Shown here: positions 8,427 through 17,611 of the stretch, one piece after another
How the letters are laid out: each line of letters starts with the position of its first letter
How positions within the stretch are numbered: the stretch's first letter is position 1
Assembly: GCF_003933745.1 (NCBI RefSeq)
Contig: NZ_RSEB01000002.1
Coordinates: forward strand, 1-64,000
Direction of reading: 5' to 3'
Length of the DNA: 64,000 bases
From: Glycomyces terrestris
Lineage (GTDB): Bacteria; Actinomycetota; Actinomycetes; Mycobacteriales; Micromonosporaceae
Notes under the pieces: model-generated
What the model was told of the DNA's origin: nothing
The model's input: only the letters and a program-made list of their open reading frames with translations
The model's database searches: none
Program-made: the position numbers and the translations under genes

Positions 8427-8718
8427 GGGCACGGCGAGAGGCGGGGCGGGCGAGATTGAGTCGCCCCCGATTCGATGGTGCCGCGGGGGTGTGACAGTGC
8501 TGGGGGCGGCCAGCGGGCTCACCCCGTTCTTGGGCACGGCGAGAGGCGCGGTGGACGAGATTGAGTCGCCCCCGATTCGACGATGCCGCAGGGGTATGAC
8601 AGTGCCGGAGTTCGACGCCCGGCTTCCGGGACGGCTCCGGTTTTCGGGCACGGCGAGAGGCTGGTTGCGCCGGATTCAGCCGCCCCCCGCTGAATGGTGC
8701 CTCGGGGGTATGACAGTG
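8427..8718 (+). repeat. three 73-bp repeats with a conserved hairpin
   Basis: Copies lie at 8427-8499, 8532-8604 and 8646-8718, all exactly 73 bp, separated by 32 and 41 bp. Each starts GGGCACGGCGAGAGGC and ends GGGGTRTGACAGTG. The middle forms a 22-nt hairpin (8455-8476, 8560-8581, 8674-8695). In copy 3 both arms have changed together, so pairing is kept (a G-C became C-G and a T-A became C-G). The GGCAC start can also pair with GTGCC after the hairpin. There is no open reading frame of note. This fills most of the 468-bp gap between 8415 and 8882. Confidence 0.8.
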
Positions 8719-8720
8719 GG

Positions 8721-8807
8721 TGCGGGGTGCGGGGTGCGGGGTGCGGGGTGCGGGGTGCGGGGTGCGGGGTGCGGGGTGCGGGGTGCGGGGTGCGGGGTGC
8801 GGGGTGC
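8721..8807. repeat. tandem heptamer array (TGCGGGG), 12.4 copies
   Basis: Twelve perfect TGCGGGG units and a partial unit start two bases after the third 73-bp repeat and end just before the rpsT terminator. A short perfect tandem repeat like this should vary in copy number by slippage. Confidence 0.95.
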
Positions 8808-8820
8808 TTCTGGGAACGCC

Positions 8821-8849
8821 GAAGGCCCGGGGCCGGGGCCCGGGCCTTC
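8821..8849. terminator. bidirectional terminator hairpin after rpsT
   Basis: A perfect 11-bp stem (8821-8831 with 8839-8849), GAAGGCCCGGG paired with CCCGGGCCTTC, lies 34 bp beyond the rpsT stop on its strand. It could also end transcription coming from holA. Confidence 0.7.
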
Positions 8850-8882
8850 TGAAGCTTGGTGCTGTTCGCCTGTGCTCGCGGG

Positions 8883-9155
8883 TTACGCGGCGGCGGACAG
8901 CTTGTTGAAGGAGGCGGCGAGCTTCGACTTGCGCTGCGCGGCCTGGTTCTTGTGAATGACGCCCTTGGTCGCGGCCTTGTCCAGCTCGCGGCTGGCGGCG
9001 CGCAGGTGGGTCTCTGCAGCAGCGACGTCGCCAGCGGCAGACGCCTCACGGAACTTCCGGACGGACGTCTTGAGCGACGACTTCACAGACTTGTTGCGGA
9101 TACGGCGCTTCTCGTTGGTGAGAATGCGCTTTTCCTTGGACTTGATGTTCGCCAC
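8883..9155 (-). CDS. rpsT: 30S ribosomal protein S20
   Basis: This 90-aa basic, helical protein binds 16S rRNA and is part of the 30S subunit. The start [30 protein letters not shown] and the C-terminal [17 protein letters not shown] are S20 signatures. GTG 9155 was chosen because S20 proteins begin with M/V-A-N-I-K. Longer upstream reading has no family support. It is transcribed against its neighbours and ends at the hairpin at 8821-8849. Confidence 0.96.
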   Translation of the reverse strand: MANIKSKEKRILTNEKRRIRNKSVKSSLKTSVRKFREASAAGDVAAAETHLRAASRELDKAATKGVIHKNQAAQRKSKLAASFNKLSAAA

Positions 9156-9402
9156 GCGTGAAGCCTCAGTTTCGTGATTGCTTGGTTCCTTAATTGATCG
9201 CGTCAGAGGCAGAGGGCACTCCGAGCGCCTGTCAACGTTACCAGGACCCGAGCAACACGCACGCCCTGGGAGCATGACCGCGAGCCAGGTTACACCAGGT
9301 GGCGGGCACCGCCCTCGCCCAGGTCCCGCCGGTGTTACCCGGGCTACCCGCAGCGGCCGGAGCGGCTCGCGCCGCCGCCTGCCTGCGGGCCCGCCGCCGT
9401 CA

Positions 9403-9999
9403 TCAGACCCGGGCGCCGCGGGCGCGGAGCGCGGGGAGGACGACCTCCTCGACGATGCCCCCGATCGCCTCGACCGCGATGGGGCCGAAGATGATGAACT
9501 CGTTGCGCGCCAAGTCGATCGGGAGGCGCCGCAGGCGCGGCGTGAGGTGCTCCTCGGCGAGTTCGCCGCGGGCGATCGCCCGGTCGTACACCGACCGGTC
9601 GAGGAGGTTGGTGAGCTCCTTCACGAGCGAGATGAGCAGCCGCTCGCGGGCATCGGGGTCGGCGCTGACGTCGGTGAGCATGCCGAGCATGGCCGTCTGG
9701 CCGATCATCTTCATGCGCCCGTAGGCGAGTGTGAGCACTTCGACAAGGTCGGTGCGGAGCGCGCCGGTGTCGGGGACGGTCTCGACCGGCGGCAACCGGT
9801 TCGCGACGCACGCGATCAGGATCTCCACCCGGCTCGACCAGCGGCGGTACACGACCGGCTTGCTCGTGCCGGCCCGCTTCGCCACGCCCTCCATGGTGAA
9901 TCCGGCGTAGCCGCTCGCGCGGAACTCCTCGAACGCCGCGTCGAGGATCGCCTGCTCAAGCGCTTCCCCGCGGCGCCTCGACGCACCCTTGCCTTCCAA
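9403..9999 (-). CDS. TetR family repressor
   Basis: The protein is 198 aa. The N-terminal helix-turn-helix (about residues 12-58, [42 protein letters not shown]) is clearly TetR/AcrR type. The C-terminal ligand domain is of the TetR_C class found with exporters. TTG 9999 was chosen because AAGGGGG lies 6 nt upstream. Reading further upstream would run into the operator region. It is divergent from the membrane protein at 10089, with a palindrome between them, so autoregulation and control of that gene are likely. Confidence 0.88.
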   Translation of the reverse strand: MEGKGASRRRGEALEQAILDAAFEEFRASGYAGFTMEGVAKRAGTSKPVVYRRWSSRVEILIACVANRLPPVETVPDTGALRTDLVEVLTLAYGRMKMIGQTAMLGMLTDVSADPDARERLLISLVKELTNLLDRSVYDRAIARGELAEEHLTPRLRRLPIDLARNEFIIFGPIAVEAIGGIVEEVVLPALRARGARV

Positions 10000-10010
10000 A
10001 CCCGACCCCC

Positions 10011-10068
10011 TTGGATACCGACCGTTTCTTATGTTAGCTTGAAGCAAGCAAGATACGGACCGTATCTT
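10011..10068. promoter_or_regulatory. TetR-type operator, one perfect and one imperfect copy
   Basis: AAGATACGGACCGTATCTT at 10050-10068 is a 9+1+9 palindrome. A second related site near 10011-10030 (TGGATACCGACCGTTTCTTA) keeps 16 of 20 positions. Both lie between the divergent tetR and exporter starts, the usual place for a TetR operator. Confidence 0.75.
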
Positions 10069-10088
10069 ACGGATGATTGGAAACCATC

Positions 10089-11108
10089 ATGGCAACCCCT
10101 GAGAAGACCCCGATCGGACGCGTGATCGGGCTCAGCGCCGCGCTCGCCCTCATCGTCGGACTCATCACCCTCGCCTTCGCCTGGCCCTCCTCCGACATGG
10201 GGCCCCACGAGGTCCCGATCGCCGTCGTCGGCCCCGACGAGGCCGCGGCGCAGGTCCAGGACCAGCTCGACGAGGCCGAACCGGGCGGCTTCGACGTCAC
10301 GGCCGCCGCCGACGCCGACGAGGCCCGGGCGCTCATCGAGGACCGCGAGGTCTACGCCGCCCTCCAGATCGCGCCCGACGGCGTCACCGCCTACACCGCC
10401 ACCGCCGCCTCACCCACGGTCGCCCGGCTCGTCACCGGCATCGCCGACCAGATCGCCGCCCAGATGGGCCAGGCCGCAGGCCAGCCCGTCGAGGTCACCG
10501 TCGACGACGTCGTGGCCCTCCCCGCCGACGACCCGAACGGCGCCGGCCTCGCCGCCTCCGCACTCCCCATGGCCATGGGCGGCATCATCATCGCCGCGCT
10601 CATCGGCCTGAGCGTGCGCGGCACGGGCCGCCAGGTCGCGGCCGCGGTCCTCGCGCCCCCGGCCGTCGGCGCGGGCGTCGCCGCAATCCTGCTGTACGTC
10701 CTCGAATCGATCGACGGCGACTTCTGGCCCGTCGCCGGGGCGCTGACCCTGACGATGGCCGCCTCGTCCTGGACGATCCTCGGCCTGCTCAAGCTCCTCG
10801 GCCGCGCCGGCCTCGCGCTCGGCGCCGTCATCGTGATGCTCGTCGGCAACCCGCTCTCGGGCATGACGGCCGCCCCCGAGCTGCTGCCGGCCCCGTGGGG
10901 CGCGTTCGGCCAGTTCCTGACCCCGGGTGCGGGCGGCACGCTGGTGCGCTCCGTCGCGTACTTCGACGGGGCCGGGTCGAACGCCGTGCTCCTGACCCTC
11001 GCCGCGTGGCTCGCCGCCGGCGCCGTCCTGTTCACCGTCGGCGCGGTCGTGGCCAAGGCCAGGGCAGTGGGCGCCGAGGAGCGCGAGCCCGCCGCCGCGG
11101 CGGCGTAG
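10089..11108 (+). CDS. ABC-2/YhgE-like membrane protein controlled by TetR
   Basis: The protein is 339 aa. One N-terminal membrane helix (about 13-32) is followed by an extracytoplasmic domain of about 120 residues ([22 protein letters not shown]...), then five or so helices from about 155 to 320 and an Ala/Glu tail. This is the layout of YhgE/Pip or ABC-2-type permease halves. No ATPase gene is adjacent, so the transport role and substrate are unknown. ATG 10089 is preferred over TTG 10077. The divergent TetR gene and palindrome suggest induction by a small molecule, perhaps a toxic one. Confidence 0.7.
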   Translation: MATPEKTPIGRVIGLSAALALIVGLITLAFAWPSSDMGPHEVPIAVVGPDEAAAQVQDQLDEAEPGGFDVTAAADADEARALIEDREVYAALQIAPDGVTAYTATAASPTVARLVTGIADQIAAQMGQAAGQPVEVTVDDVVALPADDPNGAGLAASALPMAMGGIIIAALIGLSVRGTGRQVAAAVLAPPAVGAGVAAILLYVLESIDGDFWPVAGALTLTMAASSWTILGLLKLLGRAGLALGAVIVMLVGNPLSGMTAAPELLPAPWGAFGQFLTPGAGGTLVRSVAYFDGAGSNAVLLTLAAWLAAGAVLFTVGAVVAKARAVGAEEREPAAAAA

Positions 11109-11130
11109 CGAGCCGCGTCTCGACCCGTTC

Positions 11131-11160
11131 CGGCCCCGGACCGCGTGCGGTCCGGGGCCG
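11131..11160 (+). terminator. terminator hairpin after the membrane protein
   Basis: A 14-bp perfect inverted repeat (11131-11144 with 11147-11160) lies 22 bp after the stop. A T6 run occurs further on at about 11190. The 236-bp gap to lepA otherwise shows nothing distinct. Confidence 0.65.
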
Positions 11161-11344
11161 CAGCCGCGTTCCGATCCGTGAGCGGACCGTTTTTTCGCGC
11201 TGGGTGTGCGGGGGCACGCGGGCCCGTAAGGCAGAATTGTCAAATCCGCCCCGAACAACAGCGCCGCCGCGACCGCGCGGCCCCGGGCGGGTGTTGGCGA
11301 AGCTTGCGAGCCAATCGTCCGTGCAGCCGAGAGGGAAGGTCAAC

Positions 11345-13177
11345 GTGACCAACGCGCCAGGTTCGACCGCGCCGGAGTCGATCCGGAACTTCTGCATCAT
11401 CGCGCACATCGACCACGGGAAGTCCACCCTGGCCGACCGCATGCTGCAGATCACCGAGGTCGTCGACGCCCGCCAGATGCGCGCGCAGTACCTCGACCGG
11501 ATGGACATCGAGCGCGAGCGCGGCATCACGGTGAAGTCCCAGGCCGTGCGCATGCCGTGGACGGCCCGCTCCGGCGAGGCCGAGGGGCGGGACTTCGTCC
11601 TCAACATGATCGACACCCCCGGGCACGTCGACTTCACCTACGAGGTGTCCCGCTCGCTCGCCGCCTGCGAAGGCGCGATCCTGCTGGTCGACGCCGCGCA
11701 GGGCATCGAGGCGCAGACCCTCGCGAACCTGTACCTCGCGATGAGCAACGACCTGACGATCATCCCGGTGCTCAACAAGATCGACCTCCCCTCGGCCGAC
11801 CCCGACCGGTACGCCGAGGAGATCGCCAACCTCATCGGCTGCGAGCCCGAGGACGTCTTCCGCGTCTCCGGCAAGACCGGCGTCGGCGTCGCCGAGCTTC
11901 TCGACGCGGTCGTCGCGCAGGTCCCTGCGCCCGTCGGCGACGCGGACGCGCCCGCCCGCGCCATGATCTTCGACTCGGTCTACGACGTCTACCGCGGCGT
12001 CGTCACCTACATCCGGGTCGTCGACGGCAAGCTCAACGCCCGCGACCGCATCCGCATGATGTCGACCAAGGCCGACCACGAGCTGCTCGAGATCGGCGTC
12101 ATCAGCCCCGAGCCGGTCGTCTCCAAGGCCCTGAGCGTCGGCGAGGTCGGCTACCTGATCACCGGCGTGAAGGACGTGCGCCAGTCGAAGGTCGGCGACA
12201 CCGTCACCCTGAACAAGAACCCGGCCCAGACCGCGCTGCCCGGCTACACCGAGGCCAAGCCGATGGTCTACTCCGGGCTCTACCCGATCGACGGCTCCGA
12301 CTACGGGAACCTCCGCGAGGCCCTCGATAAGCTCCAGCTCAACGACGCCGCGCTCCAGTACGAGCCCGAGACGTCGGCCGCGCTCGGCTTCGGCTTCCGC
12401 GTCGGCTTCCTCGGCCTGCTCCACCTCGAGATCATCCAGGAGCGCCTCGAGCGCGAGTTCAACCTCGACCTCATCTCGACCGCGCCGAACGTGGTCTACC
12501 AGGTCGTGAAGGAGGACGGCGAGGAGGTCGAGGTCACCAACCCCTCGGAGTTCCCCGAAGGGAAGATCTACTCGATCACCGAGCCGGTCGCCAAGGCCAC
12601 GATCCTCACCCCGAAGGAGTACATCGGGCAGGTCATGGAGTTGTGCCAGACCAAGCGCGGCGTCCAGATCGGCATGGACTACCTCTCGACCGACCGGGTC
12701 GAGATCCGGTACACGCTGCCGCTCGCCGAGATCGTCTTCGACTTCTTCGACCAGCTCAAGTCCCGCACCAAGGGGTACGCCTCCCTCGACTACGACATCG
12801 AGGGCTCCCAGGAGTCCGACCTGGTGAAGGTCGACATCCTGCTCCAAGGCGAGAAGGTCGACGCGTTCGCCGCGATCGTCCACAAGGACCAGGCCTACGC
12901 GTACGGGGTGCGGCTGAGCGAACGGCTCAAGAAGCTCATCCCGCGCCAGCAGTTCGAGGTGCCGATCCAGGCCGCGATCGGCTCGCGCATCATCGCCCGC
13001 GAGACCATCCGCGCCCTGCGCAAGGACGTCCTCGCCAAGTGCTACGGCGGCGACATCTCCCGCAAGCGCAAGCTCCTCGAGAAGCAGAAGGAGGGCAAGA
13101 AGCGCATGAAGAACATCGGACGCGTGGAGGTCCCCCAGGAGGCGTTCATCGCCGCGCTGCGGACCGACGAGAACTAG
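11345..13177 (+). CDS. lepA: elongation factor 4 (LepA)
   Basis: The protein is 610 aa, the normal length. This ribosome-associated GTPase acts in 30S assembly/initiation and in rescuing stalled elongation. The G domain (about 15-200) shows [10 protein letters not shown] (G1), RGIT (G2), DTPGH (G3) and NKID (G4). Domains II, III and V and the LepA-specific C-terminus ([30 protein letters not shown]) follow. GTG 11345 follows GGAAGG. It is monocistronic between hairpins. Confidence 0.97.
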   Translation: MTNAPGSTAPESIRNFCIIAHIDHGKSTLADRMLQITEVVDARQMRAQYLDRMDIERERGITVKSQAVRMPWTARSGEAEGRDFVLNMIDTPGHVDFTYEVSRSLAACEGAILLVDAAQGIEAQTLANLYLAMSNDLTIIPVLNKIDLPSADPDRYAEEIANLIGCEPEDVFRVSGKTGVGVAELLDAVVAQVPAPVGDADAPARAMIFDSVYDVYRGVVTYIRVVDGKLNARDRIRMMSTKADHELLEIGVISPEPVVSKALSVGEVGYLITGVKDVRQSKVGDTVTLNKNPAQTALPGYTEAKPMVYSGLYPIDGSDYGNLREALDKLQLNDAALQYEPETSAALGFGFRVGFLGLLHLEIIQERLEREFNLDLISTAPNVVYQVVKEDGEEVEVTNPSEFPEGKIYSITEPVAKATILTPKEYIGQVMELCQTKRGVQIGMDYLSTDRVEIRYTLPLAEIVFDFFDQLKSRTKGYASLDYDIEGSQESDLVKVDILLQGEKVDAFAAIVHKDQAYAYGVRLSERLKKLIPRQQFEVPIQAAIGSRIIARETIRALRKDVLAKCYGGDISRKRKLLEKQKEGKKRMKNIGRVEVPQEAFIAALRTDEN

Positions 13178-13187
13178 GGGCATGAAC

Positions 13188-13218
13188 AAGGGGCGGAACC
13201 GAACCGGTTCCGCCCCTT
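13188..13218. terminator. bidirectional terminator between lepA and the next gene
   Basis: A 13-bp perfect stem (13188-13200 with 13206-13218) has a 5-nt loop and is flanked by A- and T-ended arms. It serves the convergent genes on both sides. Confidence 0.85.
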
Positions 13219-13228
13219 CGACGTACGC

Positions 13229-13945
13229 CTACTGCTGCGGGTACCCGGGCGGGGGCGCCTGGTGCTGGCCGGGGGCCGGCGGCTGCTGCTGCGGGTACCC
13301 CTGGGCCGGGGGCTGCTGCGGGTAGCCCTGCTGCTGGGGGTAGCCCTGCGGGGGCTGCTGGTACCCGCCCTGCGGCGGCACGGCCGGCGCCTTGGGCTGG
13401 TTGCCGGGCTGCGACTTCAGGTAGTGCTCGACCTCGGGCTGGGTGAGCAGGTAGAAGCTGAAGCCGACGGCGCCGAGCCGCGCGATCGACACGAGCGCGC
13501 CCACGGCCGCGATCCAGCCCCAGCCGACCCACAGGCCGCCGAGCGAGAACAGGCCGAGCAGGCCGTACCCGATGTACAGCGGCACGCGCGGGTCCTGGGC
13601 GCCGAACGCGCCGAGGCGGCTCTTGGTGATGAACCAGGCGAGGCCGATCGCCACGCCGCCGTGGAAGATCAGGCCCACGACGCCCGAGGCCACCACGAAC
13701 CCGGTGGCCGCCCACCACGGCGCGCTGATCGTGGCCACGATCGACAGCAGCAGCATGAGCACCGACAGGGCCACGTAGCCCCACAGCATCATCGTCAGGT
13801 GGTTGACCTTCTTGGGCCGCCCCGGGTGCTCCTTGATGCCCCACTCGGTGGCGAAGTCGCCGGTCCCGCCGGGCTGCGGACCGGGTCCCGCGGGGCCGGG
13901 GGCCCCGTACTGACCGGGTTGGGGAGATTGCGGGGGATACGTCAT
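13229..13945 (-). CDS. Pro/Gln-rich membrane protein of unknown function
   Basis: The protein is 238 aa. The N-terminal 35 residues are Pro/Gly/Gln rich. Four or so membrane helices span about 47-165, and the last 70 residues are a low-complexity tail of repeated PQGYPQQ-like units. The core has the feel of a DUF4870/DUF4064-type small membrane family, but no motif is decisive. ATG 13945 was chosen because it starts MTYPPQSPQPGQ, a typical beginning for this architecture. The tail repeat is coded by near-repetitive DNA (13235-13375) that may vary in length. Confidence 0.72.
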   Translation of the reverse strand: MTYPPQSPQPGQYGAPGPAGPGPQPGGTGDFATEWGIKEHPGRPKKVNHLTMMLWGYVALSVLMLLLSIVATISAPWWAATGFVVASGVVGLIFHGGVAIGLAWFITKSRLGAFGAQDPRVPLYIGYGLLGLFSLGGLWVGWGWIAAVGALVSIARLGAVGFSFYLLTQPEVEHYLKSQPGNQPKAPAVPPQGGYQQPPQGYPQQQGYPQQPPAQGYPQQQPPAPGQHQAPPPGYPQQ

Positions 13946-14101
13946 AGTCGCTGCTCCGGGCAAAGAGAAGGGTGTGCCATCACCGCTCACTGTAGCCGCC
14001 GCACGCAAGCGCCGGGGACCCGGAGAAGCTGCGCGAACACCTGCCGGACGAGGCGTCACGGCGGCGGTGGCGGCCGGTCGAACGGCACGCGAACGGAAGG
14101 T

Positions 14102-14135
14102 GGGGCGGGCGGCGCCGGCCGGCGCCGCCCGCCCC
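14102..14135. terminator. perfect 34-bp palindrome after phoD
   Basis: Seventeen-base arms with no spacer (14102-14118 and 14119-14135), almost entirely G and C, lie 10 bp beyond the phoD stop. It is probably a terminator. Confidence 0.65.
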
Positions 14136-14144
14136 GGCGGGGGA

Positions 14145-15806
14145 CTAGTCCAGGGAGTCGTCGACGAGCTCGTCGGAGTCCGCGAACGGGCCGGTGTTCG
14201 TCGACATCGTCGCGACGTCCACCGGCCGGTCGTAGGTCTGGTGGAGCGTGCGGTCCCGGTCGGCGATCGCGTAGGACCGGCGCGTGTACACCGGCGCGTC
14301 CTGCACGGTCACCTGCGGCACCACCTGGAAGTTCACGTCCATCTGGTCGGGCGTGATCACCGTCTCCACATAGCCGCGCTGGGCGTTGCGGAACTTGATG
14401 TGCGGGTTGATCTTCAGCACCGAGTTGTCCTCGGGCACCGAGTCGACGCCGTTGCCGCCCGAGGTGATCGAGGTGGCCACCAGCTCCACGCCCACCGAGT
14501 CGCCCTGCGCGTCCGGGAAGTCCGGGAGGATCTCCCCGGCCCAGTGCGTGTGGACGTCGCCGGTGAGGACCACCGGGTTGCGCACCCCGGCCTCGACCCA
14601 GCCGTCGATGATCCGCTGCCGCGAGGCCGCGTACCCGTCCCAGCCGTCCATGCTGGTGCGCAGCACGTCGGCGGCGGCGCTGTTGTCGCGCTGCGTGAAG
14701 AACACCTGCTGGCCGATGACGTCCCACCGCGCGTTCGACTCGTGGAAACCGTCGATGAGCCACTCCTCCTGCGCCGCACCGGTGATCGTGCGGGACTCGT
14801 CCCACGCGTCGGCGCAGTTCGACTGCGTGCCGTCGCCGCACGCCTGGTCGTCGCGGTACTGGCGGGTGTCGAGCATGTGGAAGTTCGCCAGCCGGCCCCA
14901 CCGGACCCGCCGGTACAGCTGCATGTCGATGCCCGCGGGCACCGAGGTGCGCCGCAGCGGCATGTTCTCCCAGTACGCCTGGAACGCCGCGGCCCGCCGC
15001 GCCAGGAACGCCGCCGGGTCCGGCGTGTCCGAACCGGCCTCCGGGAACTCGTCGGCCCAGTTGTTCTCGGTCTCGTGGTCGTCCCACACCACCAGCCACG
15101 GCGCGATCAGGTGCGCGGCCTGGAGGTCCGGGTCGGCCTTGTACTGGGCGTGGCGCTGGCGGTAGGTCGCGAGCGTGACCGTCTCGGGCCCTTCGTGGTC
15201 GCGCACGTTCCCGTCGGGGGAGTTGTACACGCCGGCCTTGTACTCGTACTGGTAGTCGCCCAGGTGGAGGATGAGGTCGGGCCGGGACTCGGCCATGTGC
15301 CGGTAGGCGGTGAAGTAGCCGTGCTCGTACTGCGAGCAGGACGCGAACGACATGCGCAGCTCGTCCGGCATCGACCGGCGCGAGGGCGCGGTGAGGGTCC
15401 GCCCGATCGGGGAGGTCCAGCGGCCCGTCTTGAACCGGTAGTAGTACTCGCGGCCCGGCTCCAGGCCCTCGACTTCGATGTGGACGCTGTAGCCGACCTC
15501 GGCGGCGGTCTCGGCCCGGCCGGAGGCGACGCGGCGGCGGAAGCGCTCGTCCTTGGCGACCTCCCACTTGACGTCGAAGACGCCGTTCGGCATGCCGCCG
15601 AAGCCGTCCTCGGCGAGCGGGTTCACCGCCAGGCGGGTCCACAGGACCACGCCGTCGGGCTCGGGGTCGCCCGAGGCGACGCCGAGGGTGAACGGGTCGG
15701 ACTCGAGCACGGGGTGGACCCTCATCTCGGCCCAGGCGGCGGCCGGCACGGCGGTGGCGGCGGCGACGCCGGAGGACGCCAGCAGGACGCGGCGGGATAT
15801 GTGCAT
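14145..15806 (-). CDS. phoD: PhoD-type alkaline phosphatase, Tat-exported
   Basis: This 553-aa secreted metallophosphoesterase frees phosphate from esters outside the cell. A twin-arginine signal (HISRRVLLASSG) covers residues 1-27. An N-terminal beta domain follows (about 35-130, LGVASGDPEPDGVVLWTRL). The catalytic domain carries SFASCSQY, HLGDYQYEY, WDDHETENNW and TGDVHTHW, the PhoD metal-binding motifs. ATG 15806 was chosen because it begins right at the Tat signal. No PHO box was looked for in detail. It lies apart from the phytase at 44561. Confidence 0.94.
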   Translation of the reverse strand: MHISRRVLLASSGVAAATAVPAAAWAEMRVHPVLESDPFTLGVASGDPEPDGVVLWTRLAVNPLAEDGFGGMPNGVFDVKWEVAKDERFRRRVASGRAETAAEVGYSVHIEVEGLEPGREYYYRFKTGRWTSPIGRTLTAPSRRSMPDELRMSFASCSQYEHGYFTAYRHMAESRPDLILHLGDYQYEYKAGVYNSPDGNVRDHEGPETVTLATYRQRHAQYKADPDLQAAHLIAPWLVVWDDHETENNWADEFPEAGSDTPDPAAFLARRAAAFQAYWENMPLRRTSVPAGIDMQLYRRVRWGRLANFHMLDTRQYRDDQACGDGTQSNCADAWDESRTITGAAQEEWLIDGFHESNARWDVIGQQVFFTQRDNSAAADVLRTSMDGWDGYAASRQRIIDGWVEAGVRNPVVLTGDVHTHWAGEILPDFPDAQGDSVGVELVATSITSGGNGVDSVPEDNSVLKINPHIKFRNAQRGYVETVITPDQMDVNFQVVPQVTVQDAPVYTRRSYAIADRDRTLHQTYDRPVDVATMSTNTGPFADSDELVDDSLD

Positions 15807-15938
15807 TGTGGACCTCGCTTCGGGGGGATTGTAGCGGGTTTGCGACCCACCACAGCCCAACAAGCGAGCGTGGATCGTCCGGAACGTCCGGTCGAAGGGG
15901 CGGTGAACCGGGGCCGAATTCTGCCCCGGCCCGCGGCC

Positions 15939-16793
15939 TCAGGCTGCGGCGAAGGTGATGATCACGGCGGCGTGGCTGTCGTTGGCGATCTCCACCGCGG
16001 CCTCGCCGTCGGCCTCCGCGTCCGGTTCGGACCAGCCGTCCTCGCCTGCGGCCCAGACCATCCCGCCGTACGCGACGCTCGCGATCCCGAAGTCGTACGA
16101 GCGCGCCACGGCCCACGCCGCCCGGTTCCAGCCCGCGGCGGCGTCGCTCGGGTCGATGACCACAGTGGAACCCTCGGCCTCGGACACCTCGCCGCCCCAC
16201 TGGTACGCGTACGCCTCCGCGAGGGCCGCCGGGTCGAACGCGACCACGTCGGCGCTGCCCTTGACGCAGCCGATGCCCCCGTCCAGGCCCCCGGCGAAGA
16301 CCGCGGCGATCACCGTCGCCTCGTCCTCCCACTGCCGGTACAGCTCCGGGTAGGCGCTCACCTGGACCTCCTGCGCGGCCTCGGCGAGCGTCATGTCCTC
16401 CCAGCCGTCGGTGCGGCGCAGCTTCTCGTAGAACTTGAACGAGGCGTACACCGGGTCCATGAGCTCCTCCTCGGTGCCCCAGCCCATGCTCGGGCGCTGC
16501 TGGAACAGGCCCAGCGAGTCGTCGTGCCCGTAGTTCACGTTCACCAGCTCGGACTCCTGCATGGCCGTGGTGATCGCCACCGCCACGGCCCGCTCGTCCA
16601 TCCCGTCGCGCAGCCCCACCGCCGCGATCGTCGCCGCGTTCGACGCCTGCTCGGCCGTCAGGTGCGTCTCACCCGCGCCGGTCGTGAAGTAGCAGCCGGT
16701 CCGGCTGGGGCGCAGGGACTCCCGCGCCTCCTCGGTGCAGCCCGTAAGGACGAGTGCCGCGAGCAGCGAGGTCAGGGCCAGGATTGCGCGCAA
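15939..16793 (-). CDS. lipoprotein with lytic-transglycosylase-like domain
   Basis: The protein is 284 aa. The signal peptide ends in a lipobox (LVLTGC). Residues about 45-135 (SNAATIAAVGLRDGMDERAVAVAITTAMQESELVNVNYGHDDSLGLFQQRPSMGWGT) match the SLT-like domain common in actinobacterial cell-wall proteins, with an ExxL...SLGLFQQRP core like that of lysozyme-fold transglycosylases. The rest is a less conserved domain with two Cys. TTG 16793 was chosen because GGAG lies 6 nt upstream and a signal peptide begins there. The start overlaps the end of the enoyl-CoA hydratase gene by 22 bp. Confidence 0.8.
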   Translation of the reverse strand: MRAILALTSLLAALVLTGCTEEARESLRPSRTGCYFTTGAGETHLTAEQASNAATIAAVGLRDGMDERAVAVAITTAMQESELVNVNYGHDDSLGLFQQRPSMGWGTEEELMDPVYASFKFYEKLRRTDGWEDMTLAEAAQEVQVSAYPELYRQWEDEATVIAAVFAGGLDGGIGCVKGSADVVAFDPAALAEAYAYQWGGEVSEAEGSTVVIDPSDAAAGWNRAAWAVARSYDFGIASVAYGGMVWAAGEDGWSEPDAEADGEAAVEIANDSHAAVIITFAAA

Positions 16794-17593
16794 TGAAGAC
16801 TCCGATCTGGTCGGTCGGCGGCTGGTAAGCCTACCCAAGAGGCGGCCCGCTTCTCAATGAACGAACGGACCCCTTCGCGTCCCTCTTCGGAGAAGAAGAA
16901 CTCCGCCGTCAGGGCGGCCGCCTCCCGCAGCCGCTCCCGCAGATCCGGTGTGGCGGTGAGCACCTTGATCCCCGCCTGCGCCGACGGGCCGCCCGCGAGC
17001 AGGCTCGCGGCCAGCGCGCCGCGCCGGTCCGTGAGCGCCTCCGGGGCGACCGCGTGCGTCACCAGGCCCCACGCCTCGGCCCGCACCGCGTCGAAGGACT
17101 CCCCGGTCAGGAACAGGCGCCGCATGAGGCCCTGGTCGAGCTTGCGCGCCACCACGGGCGCGATCACCGCCGGGACGACGCCCAGCCGCACCTCGCTGAA
17201 GGACATCGGCGCGGCCGCCGCGGCGACCACCAGGTCGGCCGCGGCGATGAGCCCCATGCCGCCGCCCTTCGCACCGCCGCCCGCGGCCACGACCACCGGC
17301 TTCGGGGCCTCGCAGAGGTCGGCGAGGAGTTCGGCCAGGTGCGCCGCCGGCAGGTCCTCCAGGCGGGTCGCGGCCGCCGACTCCTTCAGGTCCGCGCCCG
17401 CGCAGAACACCGGCCCGGTGTGGTCGATCACGATGACCCGCACGACCGGGTCGGCCACCGCCTTCGCCACGGCCTCGCGCAGCTCGGCGATCATGCGGGT
17501 CGAGAGGGCGTTGCGCCGCTGCGGGGCGTCGAGGGTAATCGAGGCCACGTTCAGGTCCGCGCGGTACTTGATGAGAGCGTCGTTGCTGTCCAC
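16772..17593 (-). CDS. enoyl-CoA hydratase/isomerase family protein
   Basis: This 273-aa crotonase-fold protein is expected to act on an acyl-CoA thioester. It shows the substrate-loop NALSTRMIAELREAV, the oxyanion-hole segment GPVFCAGADLKE near residue 63, and GGGAKGGGMGLIAAADLVVA near 105. The alternate crotonase glutamates are not clearly in place, so hydration is not certain. GTG 17593 gives the family length and lies 6 nt after a TACGGT hexamer on its strand. It is divergent from hemW with 18 bp between start codons. Confidence 0.88.
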   Translation of the reverse strand: MDSNDALIKYRADLNVASITLDAPQRRNALSTRMIAELREAVAKAVADPVVRVIVIDHTGPVFCAGADLKESAAATRLEDLPAAHLAELLADLCEAPKPVVVAAGGGAKGGGMGLIAAADLVVAAAAAPMSFSEVRLGVVPAVIAPVVARKLDQGLMRRLFLTGESFDAVRAEAWGLVTHAVAPEALTDRRGALAASLLAGGPSAQAGIKVLTATPDLRERLREAAALTAEFFFSEEGREGVRSFIEKRAASWVGLPAADRPDRSLHCAQSWP

Positions 17594-17611
17594 GCCAGTA
17601 CCGTAGTGGGT
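17594..17611. promoter_or_regulatory. shared divergent leaderless promoter
   Basis: The 18 bp between the GTG of the hydratase (ends 17591-17593, minus) and the GTG of hemW (17612, plus) hold TACCGTA at 17599-17605. Read on plus, TACCGT lies 7 nt before hemW. Read on minus, TACGGT lies 6 nt before the hydratase. The two -10 hexamers share five base pairs and there is no room for leaders. Confidence 0.6.

Noticed and set aside
11240..13189. 649-codon minus-strand frame antisense to lepA
   Set aside because: It is the shadow of lepA, rich in Asp/Val/Leu/Arg as expected for the complement of GC-rich codons, with no family match.
17054..17611. N-terminal extension of HemW into the enoyl-CoA hydratase gene
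   Set aside because: The extra residues are His/Arg-rich antisense translation and have no HemW homology; GTG 17612 gives the normal length.
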